From Burkholderiales bacterium (GTDB lineage: Bacteria; Pseudomonadota; Gammaproteobacteria; Burkholderiales; Nitrosomonadaceae), in NCBI GenBank assembly GCA_024235755.1, contig JACKLV010000004.1, positions 140,379-204,378 of the forward strand: 64,000 bases of DNA. Reading direction: 5' to 3'. A program made the position numbers and the translations under genes. Below the pieces are notes generated by a model, which did no database searches, was not told the DNA's origin, and worked only from the letters and a program-made list of their open reading frames with translations. Below are positions 43,252-53,019 of this stretch, piece after piece; the first letter of the stretch is position 1; the number at the start of each line of letters is the position of its first letter.

Positions 43252-43851
43252 ATGCATGAATATGTGCTCTTAACCAAAGAACTGTTCGGTGCGGGTGGTT
43301 TTGTCATGCCGCCGCTGTTTGTGTGCGCTTTGATGCTCTGGTATGGGCTCGGATACCGGTACTGGTCGCTGAAAACAAACCAGTCAGTGACAATTCACCA
43401 GCTGTTGAACGATTACAGTTGTAAAAAGAATCTGGCGCCACGCAGTATCGTAGAACACGCTGTTCAACAGGGTATAGCGTTAAGAAGCAAAGGTGTTAAA
43501 AATCTACGCCGTTTTCTGGACGAGGCTTTTTACAGTTATTTAAAAGAAATCAGAAAGTTTTCGATCATGACCAAAACGATCGTGATCATTTCTCCGTTGC
43601 TGGGGTTGCTTGGAACCGTCGCCGGCATGATCGAAACATTCGATTCGCTGGGGTCGATGTCTCTGTTTACGCAATCGGGCGGTATTGCGGGTGGCATATC
43701 GCAGGCGCTGATTTCTACACAAACAGGGTTGGCTGTCGCCATTCCCGGAATGCTTTTTCACAGCATGCTGCATAAAAAACAACAGAGAATCGAACGGGAG
43801 TTACTGCAGATCAGGGAACTCCTTTGCACCCGTACTGAAACTTTCGCTTAA
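43252..43851 (+). CDS. exbB: ExbB/TolQ family proton-channel protein (second copy)
   Basis: The 199-residue protein is a conventional short ExbB: an N-terminal helix with FVMPPLFVCALMLWYGLGYR, a cytoplasmic stretch, and the two conserved helices IMTKTIVIISPLLGLLGTVA and ISQALISTQTGLAVAIPGML. It is the second ExbB-type gene of the operon, the first having a periplasmic extension; TonB2-type systems use both. Length and motifs are normal. Confidence 0.88.
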   Translation: MHEYVLLTKELFGAGGFVMPPLFVCALMLWYGLGYRYWSLKTNQSVTIHQLLNDYSCKKNLAPRSIVEHAVQQGIALRSKGVKNLRRFLDEAFYSYLKEIRKFSIMTKTIVIISPLLGLLGTVAGMIETFDSLGSMSLFTQSGGIAGGISQALISTQTGLAVAIPGMLFHSMLHKKQQRIERELLQIRELLCTRTETFA

Positions 43852-43886
43852 TCATTATCCAGTTAACCAGACAAAAGGTTTTCACT

Positions 43887-44294
43887 ATGCAATATCACGA
43901 CGACCCTGTAGAAACTGACGCATCAATCGACATCGGGCCGATGATCGATATCGTCTTTATCCTATTGATTTTTTTTATGGTAACGACAACGTTTGTCAAG
44001 GATATGAAGCTCGAACTGGAACGCCCTAAAGCGAGCAGTGCTGTTGCGGCTTCGAGTAAGGCCATTCGCCTGTTTGTGGATCAACATGGTGATACCTATT
44101 TGGATGGCGAGCCAGTTCGCATGTGGTTGATACAAAGCAAACTGCGCGATTTATTGAGCACGTCTACGAGCAAAGTTGTGCTGGTGGTAACTGACGAGGG
44201 TGTTCCGGCTGGAAAATTAGTTGAAGTCGTCGATCAGGCGCGTTTGTCAGGCGCTGAGAGTGTGGGTGTTGCCACCAAAAAAGAAGCGGGATAA
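43887..44294 (+). CDS. exbD: ExbD family biopolymer transport protein
   Basis: The 135-residue protein has one membrane helix (IGPMIDIVFILLIFFMVTTT) with the proton-carrying aspartate at residue 21. The periplasmic domain follows, with SKAIRLFVDQHGDTYLDGEP and SKVVLVVTDEGVPAGKLVEV. ExbD works with ExbB to turn the proton-motive force into TonB movement. It sits between exbB and tonB. Confidence 0.92.
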   Translation: MQYHDDPVETDASIDIGPMIDIVFILLIFFMVTTTFVKDMKLELERPKASSAVAASSKAIRLFVDQHGDTYLDGEPVRMWLIQSKLRDLLSTSTSKVVLVVTDEGVPAGKLVEVVDQARLSGAESVGVATKKEAG

Positions 44295-44318
44295 ACATTA
44301 CTGAAAGGTAGGGAAATT

Positions 44319-44981
44319 ATGCAGACAATGACATCATCAATCTATCAAAACGGATTGTCGGGGAAACACAAGGCGGCGATTGTTTCAATGATTCTTGGGC
44401 CGATTCTGGTATTTGGACTGATTCTTGCCATGAATCAGTTTATCGGCAGGATTGACAAAACTCCGCCACAAGAAGTGACTGAAATCAGTATGGTCAAGCA
44501 AATCAAAGAAGAACCCAAGAAAGAAATCAAAAAAGTTGAACGCCCACGAAGAATAACGCCGTCACAGGCACCCGCACCATTTACAGGTCTCGATACCGCA
44601 TTATCCGGTATTGATCTTGGATTGCTAGGTTTTAATTCGGGGGCGATGGGCGACTTGGATGACTCGTTGATCGGTGACACAAGTAACGCCGTAATGACAG
44701 CCGATCTGGTAGATGTTCCACCCAAAGCGATATCACAGGGTGCATTCAGATATCCACCTTCAGCTAAGAAGAATGGTGTCAGGGGTTATGTGGTTTTATC
44801 GATTCTGGTTAGTGAGAGAGGTTCAGTGGATCAGGTACAGGTGCTTGAATCCAGTCCGTCAGGCGTATTTGATGCGGCTGCATTACAAGGTATCCGTTCC
44901 TGGCAGTTTGAACCGGCAAAATATCAGGGTGACGTCGTTAAAGTCTGGGCGAAGCAGAGGATTCGCTTTGATTTGTCGTGA
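44319..44981 (+). CDS. tonB: TonB family energy transducer
   Basis: The 220-residue protein spans the inner membrane once (MILGPILVFGLILAMNQFI, about 27-45). It has a short Lys/Glu/Pro-rich linker (IKEEPKKEIKKVERPRRITP) and a C-terminal TonB domain: FRYPPSAKKNGVRGYVVLSI, VDQVQVLESSPSGVFDAAAL and IRSWQFEPAKYQGDVVKVWA. The linker is much shorter than in E. coli TonB, as usual for TonB2-type transducers. It would contact the TonB box of the receptor encoded two genes downstream. AAGGTAGGGAAATT precedes the ATG. Confidence 0.93.
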   Translation: MQTMTSSIYQNGLSGKHKAAIVSMILGPILVFGLILAMNQFIGRIDKTPPQEVTEISMVKQIKEEPKKEIKKVERPRRITPSQAPAPFTGLDTALSGIDLGLLGFNSGAMGDLDDSLIGDTSNAVMTADLVDVPPKAISQGAFRYPPSAKKNGVRGYVVLSILVSERGSVDQVQVLESSPSGVFDAAALQGIRSWQFEPAKYQGDVVKVWAKQRIRFDLS

Positions 44982-44995
44982 TCAGGTTTATTTGA

Positions 44996-46162
44996 ATGCG
45001 CATACAAATCACCGCGCTCATCAAGCGATTCAGGTTTCTAAGTATCGTTTTGTCGCTGAGTTTCGTAACTACGAACGCTTGGTCTGGGTCGCAATCGGTT
45101 GATTTTCTTGAACTGGCAGCGGTTATGCTTCGGGATGGTCATAGCGATCGCGCGCTACTGGCTCTGCAGAGCGTCGACCTCGAGAATGAAGATACCGATC
45201 TGGCGCGCTTTTATACGCTGCAGGGACTCGCATATATCAATCTGAATGATTTTGTCGCGGCAAAAGACAGTCTGTTGGATGCGATTGCGAACGGCCAGAC
45301 TGATGTGGTGATCTATACCTATCTTGCTCAGGCGCACTATGCGCTCAAGGAATACAAAAACGCTGTTCATGCAATAGATCAATCGGGCGAATATGCACAG
45401 CGAGCCAATTTAATCATTTTGAAAGCGCAGTCCTACTGGCATCTGGAGAAGCCTGATGCCACGATTCGTACTTTGAACGAAGGTCTACGGTTGTATCCGC
45501 AGGATTATAGTTTCCTCAGACGAAAGGTATTTTATTTTGTTGAGCTTGAGCTGTTTCAAGAGGCGGTCAAGTTGGGCAGGGAATATCTCGCGCAATCACA
45601 AGCCGTGGTGGAAGATTATATAGCAATTGGCAATGCGTTGCGGCTTAGCAAGCAATATCAGGAAGCGCAAACTATTCTAGAGATAGCCCGTTTACAGTAT
45701 TCGGATAACGAGACAGTGGCGAAACTGTTAGCGCATACATATCTTGATCAGGGGCAGCTGAATTCAGCTGCATTTATCCTCGAACAGGCAGCGCTGTTGA
45801 ATCCGGAGTTGCTGTCTGAAGCAGCCGAGGTTTATCGGCGTGCAAACCGCTTCCATAAAGCATTGACATTGAATGAAGGGATCCAGGATCAGCAGGTTAA
45901 ATTCAAGCAACGCTTGTCGATTCTGCTGGCGCTCAAACAGTTTGAGCGTGCCGCCAATATGGAATCCAGTCTATACCGAGTGGGTCTTTTGACAGACCAG
46001 CATGTCCGCTATGCGCTGGCGTATGCGTATTTTTCCAGTGGCCGGTTTGAGTTGGCCAGTCAACATTTAGATCATTTATCCGAGAGCGAGTTGTTCAGAA
46101 AGGGTGTGGAATTGCGCAGGCTGATGCAGATATGTAAAGAAGAGCCTTGGAAATGTCTGTAG
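44996..46162 (+). CDS. Exported TPR protein of the TonB operon
   Basis: The 388-residue protein begins with a signal-like basic and hydrophobic segment (ALIKRFRFLSIVLSLSFV, then TTNAWSGSQ). It consists of tetratricopeptide-like helix pairs, for example ALLALQSVDLENEDTDLARF, YTYLAQAHYALKEYKNAVHA and LEIARLQYSDNETVAKLLAH. It would be a periplasmic scaffold, and TPR proteins are regular members of TonB2-type clusters. It starts 14 bases after tonB and ends 42 bases before the receptor start. No enzymatic motif seen. Confidence 0.8.
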   Translation: MRIQITALIKRFRFLSIVLSLSFVTTNAWSGSQSVDFLELAAVMLRDGHSDRALLALQSVDLENEDTDLARFYTLQGLAYINLNDFVAAKDSLLDAIANGQTDVVIYTYLAQAHYALKEYKNAVHAIDQSGEYAQRANLIILKAQSYWHLEKPDATIRTLNEGLRLYPQDYSFLRRKVFYFVELELFQEAVKLGREYLAQSQAVVEDYIAIGNALRLSKQYQEAQTILEIARLQYSDNETVAKLLAHTYLDQGQLNSAAFILEQAALLNPELLSEAAEVYRRANRFHKALTLNEGIQDQQVKFKQRLSILLALKQFERAANMESSLYRVGLLTDQHVRYALAYAYFSSGRFELASQHLDHLSESELFRKGVELRRLMQICKEEPWKCL

Positions 46163-46204
46163 CGCTATGAAATCACATTGTCCGGCTTGCCGGATACCAG
46201 AAAA

Positions 46205-49200
46205 ATGACTCAAAACAATAGAATAAAAAGTCTATCTCATCTGTTTGCATTGCTCACGGTTTGTTTGTTGTCTGTATCCGCCTGGAGCGATACAAAAAAT
46301 CAGGAATTGGCCGAGTTTTCAATTCATTTGTTTCAAGAAGGTATGCCCGTTGCAGACGCCGTGTTAACTATTCTCAGCGTGGATTACGAAGTGGCCGAAG
46401 GACAGTCGGTTAATGAATTGCCTGTATACAGCTGGGGGGGAGACGATCAGGCAGCGCTTAAAACAAATACCAGCGGCAGTATTGCAGCCAAACTGCCGCC
46501 AGGCAAATATCATATGACATTGACAGCGGGCGAACAATCTTACAACTTCGATCTGCCGTTGCAACCCAGTGAGAATGTTCAGATTTTGCTTACTTTTTTT
46601 CCCGATGGGCGTGAACCATTGTTGAATATTGAAAGTTCTGCGACGGGAACCATGGCGGGCGCAGATGCGCTGGACCAAATGGAGCAGGTAGAAGGGGACG
46701 GTAGGATTAGTGTGCAAGTACTTTCTGCAGAAACCAACAGACCCGTCAGGGACGTACAGGTGTTTGTCAGCGGTTTGCGGCAACAGTTGCGGACTGATGA
46801 GAAAGGGCACATGGAAGCCACTATTCCTATAGGCAATTACAGTGTGTCTTTGTTGCATCCGGCTTATAGCAGCCAAACACAGGATGGCGTTGAAATTTCT
46901 CTGGATCAGACGACTGAGCTGTCTTTCACACTGACACCTGCGGGTGTGGAACTGGCGGAATTTGTCGTGTTGGAGCCGCATCTCGCGGGAACCTTGGCGT
47001 CGGTAATTGAAGAACAAAAATCATCGACAGAAGTGACAACTGTTATGGGGGCGGAACAATTCAGCCGTAGCGGAGATTCCGATGTGGCAAGTGCGCTCAG
47101 AAGAGCTTCAGGTTTGACACTGATAGGTGGCCAATTTATTTTTATTCGCGGTCTTGGCGAGCGTTATTCCTCTACCTTAGTTAACGGCGCAGCCGTACCT
47201 AGTCCGGACCCAACGCGGCGCGTGGTTCCACTAAACCTCTTTCCGACTAACTTTCTTGATAACGTGATGGTGCAAAAAACCTACTCAGCAGACCGCCCCG
47301 GTGAATTTGCTGGTGGCACCTTGGAGATGCGCACGCGCGGTATTCCGGATGAGTTCTTTTTTAATCTGAGTGCAAGCACCGGATTTAATGATCGAGCAAC
47401 CTTTGCTGATGGCCTTACATACAAGGGGGGTGGGCTTGATTTCTTAAGTTTTGATGATGGCGCGCGTGCGCTGCCGGATTCGATAGCGGCTGCAACAGCC
47501 AATGGTCAAACGCTTCAACCCCAAACGCCATTTAATCCAAATGGCTTTACACCTCAAGAAATTGAAACTTTTGGTGAGGATTTGTCGGGTGTTTGGGATG
47601 TTACCGACAGACCCGTGGGGCCTGATAGGGGACTGAATGCAGCTATAGGCAATGTGTTTGACGTGGGTAATTTCAGGGCAGGATTCATTGCAGCAGGTGG
47701 CTGGGAGCAGCAATTTAGAAAACAGAATGAAATCAACCGGGAATATACACCGACTCAAAGCGGGGGGTTGCGTAATATACAGGATTTTGATACCAAACGC
47801 TCGCTGCAATCCATGGAATTAAATGGTTATCTGGGGGCGGATATCGAATACAAAAACAACCATCGCATATTTTCGCGAACCATGTTTCTACGTCAGGCCG
47901 TTGATGAGGCAAGGATTGTTCAAGGTTTTACGGATGCAGAGGTCACCGATATACGCAGAACCAAACTATGGTTTCTTTCGAATCAGTTATTTTCGCAACA
48001 GGTCGGTGGAAACCATCAATTTAACTGGGCGAAAGACCTCTCTATTAACTGGCTATATACCAACGCAACCGCTAAACGGGATCAGCCCAAGACGCGCGAT
48101 TACCGTTTTGATCAAATGGTTGACGGTAGCTTTGCGTTATCACGTCGTGCGGATAGCAACCAGACGACGTATGCCAATTTGATTGACAAGGATCAAAGCT
48201 GGCGTATGGATGCCAAGCTACCGCTGGAATTTTCACCTAAATATACGATGGCGCTGCATGGTGGTTTTATCACGCAAGACAAGGCGCGTAATTCACGTAT
48301 CCAACGTTTTGCATTCTTCCCGGTGGGTCCTCTTGGATCCGCACAGGATATTATTAGCCAGCCTTCCCTTGAATCGATCTTGCAGCCATCGAATATCGGG
48401 CCTGACGGATTCCAGTTGCGCGACACGACACGGCCTACTGATAATTATAATGCGACACAGAAACTGTTTTCCTACTATGGCAAGATGGATTTTATGTTTT
48501 ATGACCGGGTCGGCATTACCGGGGGCGCCCGGTGGGAAAAAAATGATCAGTTTGTCGAGACTTTCCAAAGTATTGCCAATAGCAATCAATCGGTGGTTAG
48601 CACTATCAATCGTACCGACATGTTGCCTTCAGCCACGGCGACACTATTTATCTCTGATAGACAGCAATTCCGGGCCGGTTTCAGTCAGACGCTTTCACGT
48701 CCTGATTTCAGAGAGCTGTCACCGGCGCCATTTACTGATCTTAATACTAATCAGGAAACAACTGGCAATCCTGATTTGAAGCAAACTGCCATTACCAATT
48801 ATGATGTGCGTTGGGAATATTATCCGTCAGCTAATGAAAGTATGATGGCTAGCTTCTTCTGGAAAGATCTGACACGGCCGATTGAATTGGTTACATTACC
48901 GGGAACCGCGGGTTTACAGACCTACCAGAACGCTGATAGCGCGCGGGTATTTGGTTTTGAGGCAGAATTTCTTAAAGGCCTTGGGTTTATCCATCCGTGG
49001 CTTGAAAATTTTTACGCAGGCGGGAACTATACTTGGTCAAGTTCTAGAGTCAAGCTGAATGCTGATAATTTAGGCGCGCAGACTACTAACAACCGGCAAT
49101 TGCAGGGCCATTCTGCACAAATTGTCAATTTTCAAGTTGGCTATGAGAATCCCGGTTGGGGAACACAGATGACACTGCTTTATAATGTTACCAGTAGGCA

Positions 49201-49420
49201 TATCGTATCCGCCGGTCTACTCGGTGCGCCGGATAAATATCAGCAACCGTTTCATCAGCTCGATTTTGTATTTAACCAAACAGTAAATAAATGGCTGTCT
49301 GTGCGCTTGAATATGCAAAATTTACTGGATGATGATGTGTTGATTCTGCAAGGCGGCGAATTAACGCGGCAATTCCGTAGGGGACGCCAGTTTAATCTGG
49401 GCGTACGGATCAATTTTTGA
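46205..49420 (+). CDS. TonB-dependent outer-membrane receptor with two N-terminal carboxypeptidase-regulatory-like domains
   Basis: From the ATG at 46205 (a TTG at 46178 is less likely) the protein has 1071 residues. A signal peptide ends near SVSAWS. Two immunoglobulin-like CarboxypepD_reg repeats follow at about 25-130 and 160-245 (the second with RPVRDVQVFVSGLRQQL). The plug is about 270-420 with TTVMGAEQFSRSGDSDVASA, FIFIRGLGERYSSTLVNGAA and PSPDPTRRVVPLNLFPTN. A 22-strand barrel then ends in NLGVRINF. A classical TonB box is not obvious. The substrate is unknown; linkage to its own TonB/ExbB/ExbD set suggests a dedicated importer. Confidence 0.9.
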   Translation: MTQNNRIKSLSHLFALLTVCLLSVSAWSDTKNQELAEFSIHLFQEGMPVADAVLTILSVDYEVAEGQSVNELPVYSWGGDDQAALKTNTSGSIAAKLPPGKYHMTLTAGEQSYNFDLPLQPSENVQILLTFFPDGREPLLNIESSATGTMAGADALDQMEQVEGDGRISVQVLSAETNRPVRDVQVFVSGLRQQLRTDEKGHMEATIPIGNYSVSLLHPAYSSQTQDGVEISLDQTTELSFTLTPAGVELAEFVVLEPHLAGTLASVIEEQKSSTEVTTVMGAEQFSRSGDSDVASALRRASGLTLIGGQFIFIRGLGERYSSTLVNGAAVPSPDPTRRVVPLNLFPTNFLDNVMVQKTYSADRPGEFAGGTLEMRTRGIPDEFFFNLSASTGFNDRATFADGLTYKGGGLDFLSFDDGARALPDSIAAATANGQTLQPQTPFNPNGFTPQEIETFGEDLSGVWDVTDRPVGPDRGLNAAIGNVFDVGNFRAGFIAAGGWEQQFRKQNEINREYTPTQSGGLRNIQDFDTKRSLQSMELNGYLGADIEYKNNHRIFSRTMFLRQAVDEARIVQGFTDAEVTDIRRTKLWFLSNQLFSQQVGGNHQFNWAKDLSINWLYTNATAKRDQPKTRDYRFDQMVDGSFALSRRADSNQTTYANLIDKDQSWRMDAKLPLEFSPKYTMALHGGFITQDKARNSRIQRFAFFPVGPLGSAQDIISQPSLESILQPSNIGPDGFQLRDTTRPTDNYNATQKLFSYYGKMDFMFYDRVGITGGARWEKNDQFVETFQSIANSNQSVVSTINRTDMLPSATATLFISDRQQFRAGFSQTLSRPDFRELSPAPFTDLNTNQETTGNPDLKQTAITNYDVRWEYYPSANESMMASFFWKDLTRPIELVTLPGTAGLQTYQNADSARVFGFEAEFLKGLGFIHPWLENFYAGGNYTWSSSRVKLNADNLGAQTTNNRQLQGHSAQIVNFQVGYENPGWGTQMTLLYNVTSRHIVSAGLLGAPDKYQQPFHQLDFVFNQTVNKWLSVRLNMQNLLDDDVLILQGGELTRQFRRGRQFNLGVRINF

Positions 49421-49440
49421 TTCTTGCTGTTAAATTTGAA

Positions 49441-50427
49441 TTATACATAGCCGTTATCCCGATACCATTTAACGGCATCTTCAAGTGCCAATCTGGCCGG
49501 ACGGAACTGATAGCCCAGGTCGTGGATGGCTTTATCACTGGTAAAGTACATCAGCTTTTTTGCCATGCGCAGGCTATCTATCGTAGCGCGCGGTTCCTTG
49601 TGTGTAATCAGCGCAATCTTTTCCATGACCCAGGCGATTGGAAGCATCAGGTTAATGGGCAGGGCGGCGCGCCGCTTGCGTTGACCCAGAATGTCGTCAA
49701 GTGTTTCGAGAATTTTCAGCAATGTCATGTTATCACCGCCCAGAATATAACGTTCACCAGTTTTACCCCGCTCACAAGCAAGTAAGTGACCATGGGCGAT
49801 ATCGTCGACATGTGCGATATTAAGGCCGGTATTGACATAAGCCGGCATCTTGTCATGCATTACGTCGAGGACAATGCGCCCGGTCGGTGTGGGTCGAATG
49901 TCGCGCGGTCCGATAGGAGCTGAAGGATTGACAATAACCAGCGGCAGCCGATGCTGGTCTGTCAGTTCCTTAACAGTCTGTTCGGCGATATATTTGGATC
50001 GTTTGTAGTGTCCATTGATATATTCCAGACTTGACGGCGTTGTTTCATCGGCCGGCGTGCCATCTGAAGTTAATCCCAGTGCGGCTACGCTGCTGGTGTA
50101 GACAATTCGTTTCAATCCGGCATTGGCGGCTGCTATGATCAGTGCTTTGGTACCCTGGACATTGATGGCATACATGGTTTGCGGATCGGGTACCCATAAC
50201 CGGTAATCTGCGGCGACGTGATAGAGATAATCGCAACCCTTGACTGCCGCTTCAAGTGATTGATGGTCGCGTAGGTCGCCTTCGGCAATTTCTACGGGCA
50301 GTTTGTCAATATTGCGCCGATCGCTGTTGGCTCTGACCAGAAGGCGCACGTCGTGCCCGGCTTTAAGTAAGCTGTGCATGACAGCGGAACCAAGAAAACC
50401 TGTTGCGCCGGTAACAAGTGATTTCAT
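49441..50427 (-). CDS. hpnA: HpnA-like NAD-dependent sugar epimerase/dehydratase
   Basis: The 328-residue short-chain dehydrogenase of the extended (epimerase) type carries the Rossmann motif VTGATGFLGSAV at the start, LLVRANSDRRNIDKLPVEIA, GCDYLYHVAADYRLWVPDPQ, a catalytic YKRSK, and NPSAPIGPRDIRPTPTGRIV. These match the hopanoid-associated epimerase HpnA. The next gene upstream encodes a squalene/phytoene synthase, which supports a place in hopanoid synthesis. It is convergent with the TonB-dependent receptor gene (20 bases between ends). Confidence 0.85.
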   Translation of the reverse strand: MKSLVTGATGFLGSAVMHSLLKAGHDVRLLVRANSDRRNIDKLPVEIAEGDLRDHQSLEAAVKGCDYLYHVAADYRLWVPDPQTMYAINVQGTKALIIAAANAGLKRIVYTSSVAALGLTSDGTPADETTPSSLEYINGHYKRSKYIAEQTVKELTDQHRLPLVIVNPSAPIGPRDIRPTPTGRIVLDVMHDKMPAYVNTGLNIAHVDDIAHGHLLACERGKTGERYILGGDNMTLLKILETLDDILGQRKRRAALPINLMLPIAWVMEKIALITHKEPRATIDSLRMAKKLMYFTSDKAIHDLGYQFRPARLALEDAVKWYRDNGYV

Positions 50428-50487
50428 ATCAGTACTGCATTTTTAATTTGGGTTGAGATAGATGACAGAATGGCATGATGTTAGGGC

Positions 50488-51546
50488 TTATCGTTTGAAA
50501 AACAATTCATCCGAAATGTCGATGTCCGGAAGCTGTCGTGATACGATATTGAATAGGCAGTTTAAGATCCAGTCGTTTCCGGCAAAAATACTGGTGGTCA
50601 GAACCGTTGCCTTGACGGTATTGCGTGTGATCTTAACTTGTTGTCCGTTATTGAAGCTTCGATGACGGTTGATTTTTTTTAGTGTCAGAATTGCCATTCC
50701 AAGCGCCCATAAACAGAATCTGCGAATGCCTTTTTCATGAGGTGGAATCAAGCAGGTATAATTCAATGCATTGTGTAAATGCTTTTTGGCAACGCCGATC
50801 AGTTCAGCCAGTCCTTCCTGAAAGCCAGGGTTTAGTTCATTAGGCTGCAAATCTCTTAGAATAACGTTTTTTTCCAAAAAAATATCTTGCGGCAACCAGC
50901 AGGCGCCCCGTTTTCTGTCATCCCAGATATCTTTAAGTATATTGGTCATTTGCAAGCCCTGACCAAACGAGGCCGACAGTTTCATCAATTCCGATTTGTT
51001 GCGATTGATTTCTGGCGAATAATCGCAAAACAGCTCAGTCAGCATTTCTCCGACAACGCCCGCAACGTAGTAGCAATACAGATTCATTGCTGGCAGATCC
51101 TTGAGGCCATCGAGCGTTTCGGTATCCTGATAATCCGCCATGCCGCGGCTCATAATCCGTACGCAGCGCTCCAGTGCTCGGCGCTGAACCGGATTAAAGC
51201 TGTGCGTGACGCGGATTACGGCAGGTGTGTGTTTGATTAAATCATGTTCAGCCGGGATGGTATGATCCGACAATAATGGAAATAGTTCAGTGACAAACTG
51301 CTCCGCTGCAATATGACCACAGACCACCTCTGAAAACATGTCGGACAAGTAACGCGTTTGTTCCGATGTCAGTGCATTGTCATCTTCAATGGTGTCCGTA
51401 ATCCGGCAGAGCAGGTAGGCGTTGCCGATCACTTGCCGCAGTGCTTCCGGTAATTGAGGGATTGTCAGCGCAAAAGTGCGTGACACGCCTTTTAATATTT
51501 CATCCTGGTACCGCGTGTCATCCAGAGTCGGCGGTTGACTAATCAT
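50488..51546 (-). CDS. Squalene/phytoene synthase family protein
   Basis: I chose the ATG at 51544-51546 (352 residues); a GTG nine codons upstream is possible. The enzyme joins two prenyl diphosphates head to head. Motifs: GVSRTFALTIPQLPEALRQV, the first Asp-rich site CRITDTIEDDNAL, RVTHSFNPVQRRALERCVRI, the substrate loop YCYYVAGVVGEMLTELFCD and the second Asp-rich site QMTNILKDIWDDRKRGACWL. The overall wording is nearer to squalene synthases (farnesyl-diphosphate farnesyltransferase) than to phytoene synthases. With hpnA downstream, squalene supply for hopanoids is the likely role. It could also be a presqualene-type HpnD; sequence alone does not decide. Confidence 0.85.
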   Translation of the reverse strand: MISQPPTLDDTRYQDEILKGVSRTFALTIPQLPEALRQVIGNAYLLCRITDTIEDDNALTSEQTRYLSDMFSEVVCGHIAAEQFVTELFPLLSDHTIPAEHDLIKHTPAVIRVTHSFNPVQRRALERCVRIMSRGMADYQDTETLDGLKDLPAMNLYCYYVAGVVGEMLTELFCDYSPEINRNKSELMKLSASFGQGLQMTNILKDIWDDRKRGACWLPQDIFLEKNVILRDLQPNELNPGFQEGLAELIGVAKKHLHNALNYTCLIPPHEKGIRRFCLWALGMAILTLKKINRHRSFNNGQQVKITRNTVKATVLTTSIFAGNDWILNCLFNIVSRQLPDIDISDELFFKR

Positions 51547-51598
51547 AGTGGACTTATAGAACGGAAAAACCACATTTTACTTCGAAAGCAGCCGTTAT

Positions 51599-52855
51599 TT
51601 ATGACGGCAGAATCGCCTCTGTTGCAATTAGCTGATCGATGGTTTCCCGTGCCCTGATCAGATGAACCGTTTGTTCGTCGACCATGACTTCAGCGGCACG
51701 CGGACGGGTGTTATAGTTGGAACTCATACTCATGCCGTAGGCGCCAGCAGACATGACAGCAAGCAAGTCGCCAGCCTCGAGACTCAGTTTGCGGTCGTGT
51801 CCGAGAAAGTCGCCGGTCTCACAAACCGGGCCGACAATCTGATAATTACACGTGCCGCCTTTTCTTTTATTGATTGGCAAAATTTGATGATAAGCCTTAT
51901 ACAAGGAAGGGCGCATCAGGTCGTTCATGGCGGCATCGACAATCGCGAAATGACGTTCTGGGGTATGCTTGATATAAGCTGTCCGGGTTAAAAGCAAACC
52001 TGCGTTTCCTATCAGGGAGCGGCCAGGCTCAATGACCAAACGCAATTTGATCGGGCCAAGCGTTTTGCGCAGGGCCGTAACATAATCTTGAATCGAAGGC
52101 AGTGCTTCGTTTGTGTAACGGATTCCTAAACCTCCGCCAAGATCCAAATGAGTAATTTTCAGGTTGTGTGATTGCAGCCGTGTAAGCAAGCTGACCAGTC
52201 TTTCTCCAGCTTGTACGAACGGATCCAGCTCGGTTAATTGTGAACCGATATGACAATCCAGACCGGTAAATCGAATGTGCGGGAAAATATCCGTCGATAA
52301 ATAAATATGCTCGGCTTCTTCAATCGGAATGCCGAATTTGTTCTCTTTCAACCCGGTTGAGATATAAGGATGTGTTCTGGCGTCAACGTCGGGATTAACC
52401 CGCAGGCTGACAGGGGCGGTTTTATTCATTGCCGCTGCAATCTGATTAAGCAATTGCAGTTCCCCAATGGATTCGACGTTAAAACAAAGTATATCTGCGG
52501 CCAATGCCATGCGCATTTCTTCGGCAAGTTTTCCTACACCAGAGAATACGATTTTATGCGGATCTCCGCCGGCTTTGATCACCCGTTGCAGTTCACCGCC
52601 CGAGACAATATCAAATCCGCTGCCCAGCTTTGCAAGCAGGTTGAGAATGGCGAGATTGGAGTTGGCTTTAACCGCATAACAGATTAAATAGTCGTCGTCT
52701 GCAAAAGCTTGCTGGAATTCCTCATAGGTTGCTGCTATAGCCGCACGGGAATAGACATAACAAGGTGTGCCGAACTTTTGAGCAATGGTTTCAAGTGACA
52801 CCTGCTCAGCATAAAGGGTATCTTGGCGATATTCAAATTGAGGGAAATTACTCAT
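51599..52855 (-). CDS. lysA: Diaminopimelate decarboxylase
   Basis: LysA performs the last step of lysine synthesis, removing CO2 from meso-diaminopimelate with pyridoxal phosphate. The 418-residue protein carries the Schiff-base lysine in CYAVKANSNLAIL, the HIGSQLTELDPF and DLGGGLGIRY segments, EPGRSLIGNAGLLLT and the active-site GPVCETGDFLGHDR with AGAYGMSMSSNYN near the end. Length is normal. Its ATG overlaps the stop of lptM (ATGA), the conserved lptM-lysA arrangement of proteobacteria. Confidence 0.97.
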   Translation of the reverse strand: MSNFPQFEYRQDTLYAEQVSLETIAQKFGTPCYVYSRAAIAATYEEFQQAFADDDYLICYAVKANSNLAILNLLAKLGSGFDIVSGGELQRVIKAGGDPHKIVFSGVGKLAEEMRMALAADILCFNVESIGELQLLNQIAAAMNKTAPVSLRVNPDVDARTHPYISTGLKENKFGIPIEEAEHIYLSTDIFPHIRFTGLDCHIGSQLTELDPFVQAGERLVSLLTRLQSHNLKITHLDLGGGLGIRYTNEALPSIQDYVTALRKTLGPIKLRLVIEPGRSLIGNAGLLLTRTAYIKHTPERHFAIVDAAMNDLMRPSLYKAYHQILPINKRKGGTCNYQIVGPVCETGDFLGHDRKLSLEAGDLLAVMSAGAYGMSMSSNYNTRPRAAEVMVDEQTVHLIRARETIDQLIATEAILPS

Positions 52856-53019
52856 TCTTCTGTGTCATCTTTGGTGGTTGCAGCTGCTGGCGGGGTTGTC
52901 GGCGACATGGTTATTGGTTGCGCCTCGCTTTTTGGCAGATAAAGCGGGCCTTTATTACCACAGGCGGTTAAAACGAAAAGGGCCGTAAATGAATAAGTCA
53001 TAATAAAGATTAAACGCAT
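52852..53019 (-). CDS. lptM: LPS translocon maturation lipoprotein LptM (YifL-like)
   Basis: From the ATG at 53017-53019 the precursor has 55 residues: a signal peptide RLIFIMTYSFTALFVLTAC with a lipobox cysteine, directly followed by GNKGPLYLPKSE, the strictly conserved LptM/YifL motif, and a Pro/Thr-rich tail. In E. coli LptM assists oxidative maturation of the LptD-LptE translocon. A longer frame adds 12 residues before the signal and seems less natural. It is coupled to lysA. Confidence 0.88.
   Translation of the reverse strand: MRLIFIMTYSFTALFVLTACGNKGPLYLPKSEAQPITMSPTTPPAAATTKDDTEE

Noticed and set aside
46364..47017. 217-residue minus-strand frame inside the TonB-dependent receptor gene
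   Set aside because: Antisense to a real gene, very rich in Arg, His and Gln, no recognisable fold; rejected as a shadow.
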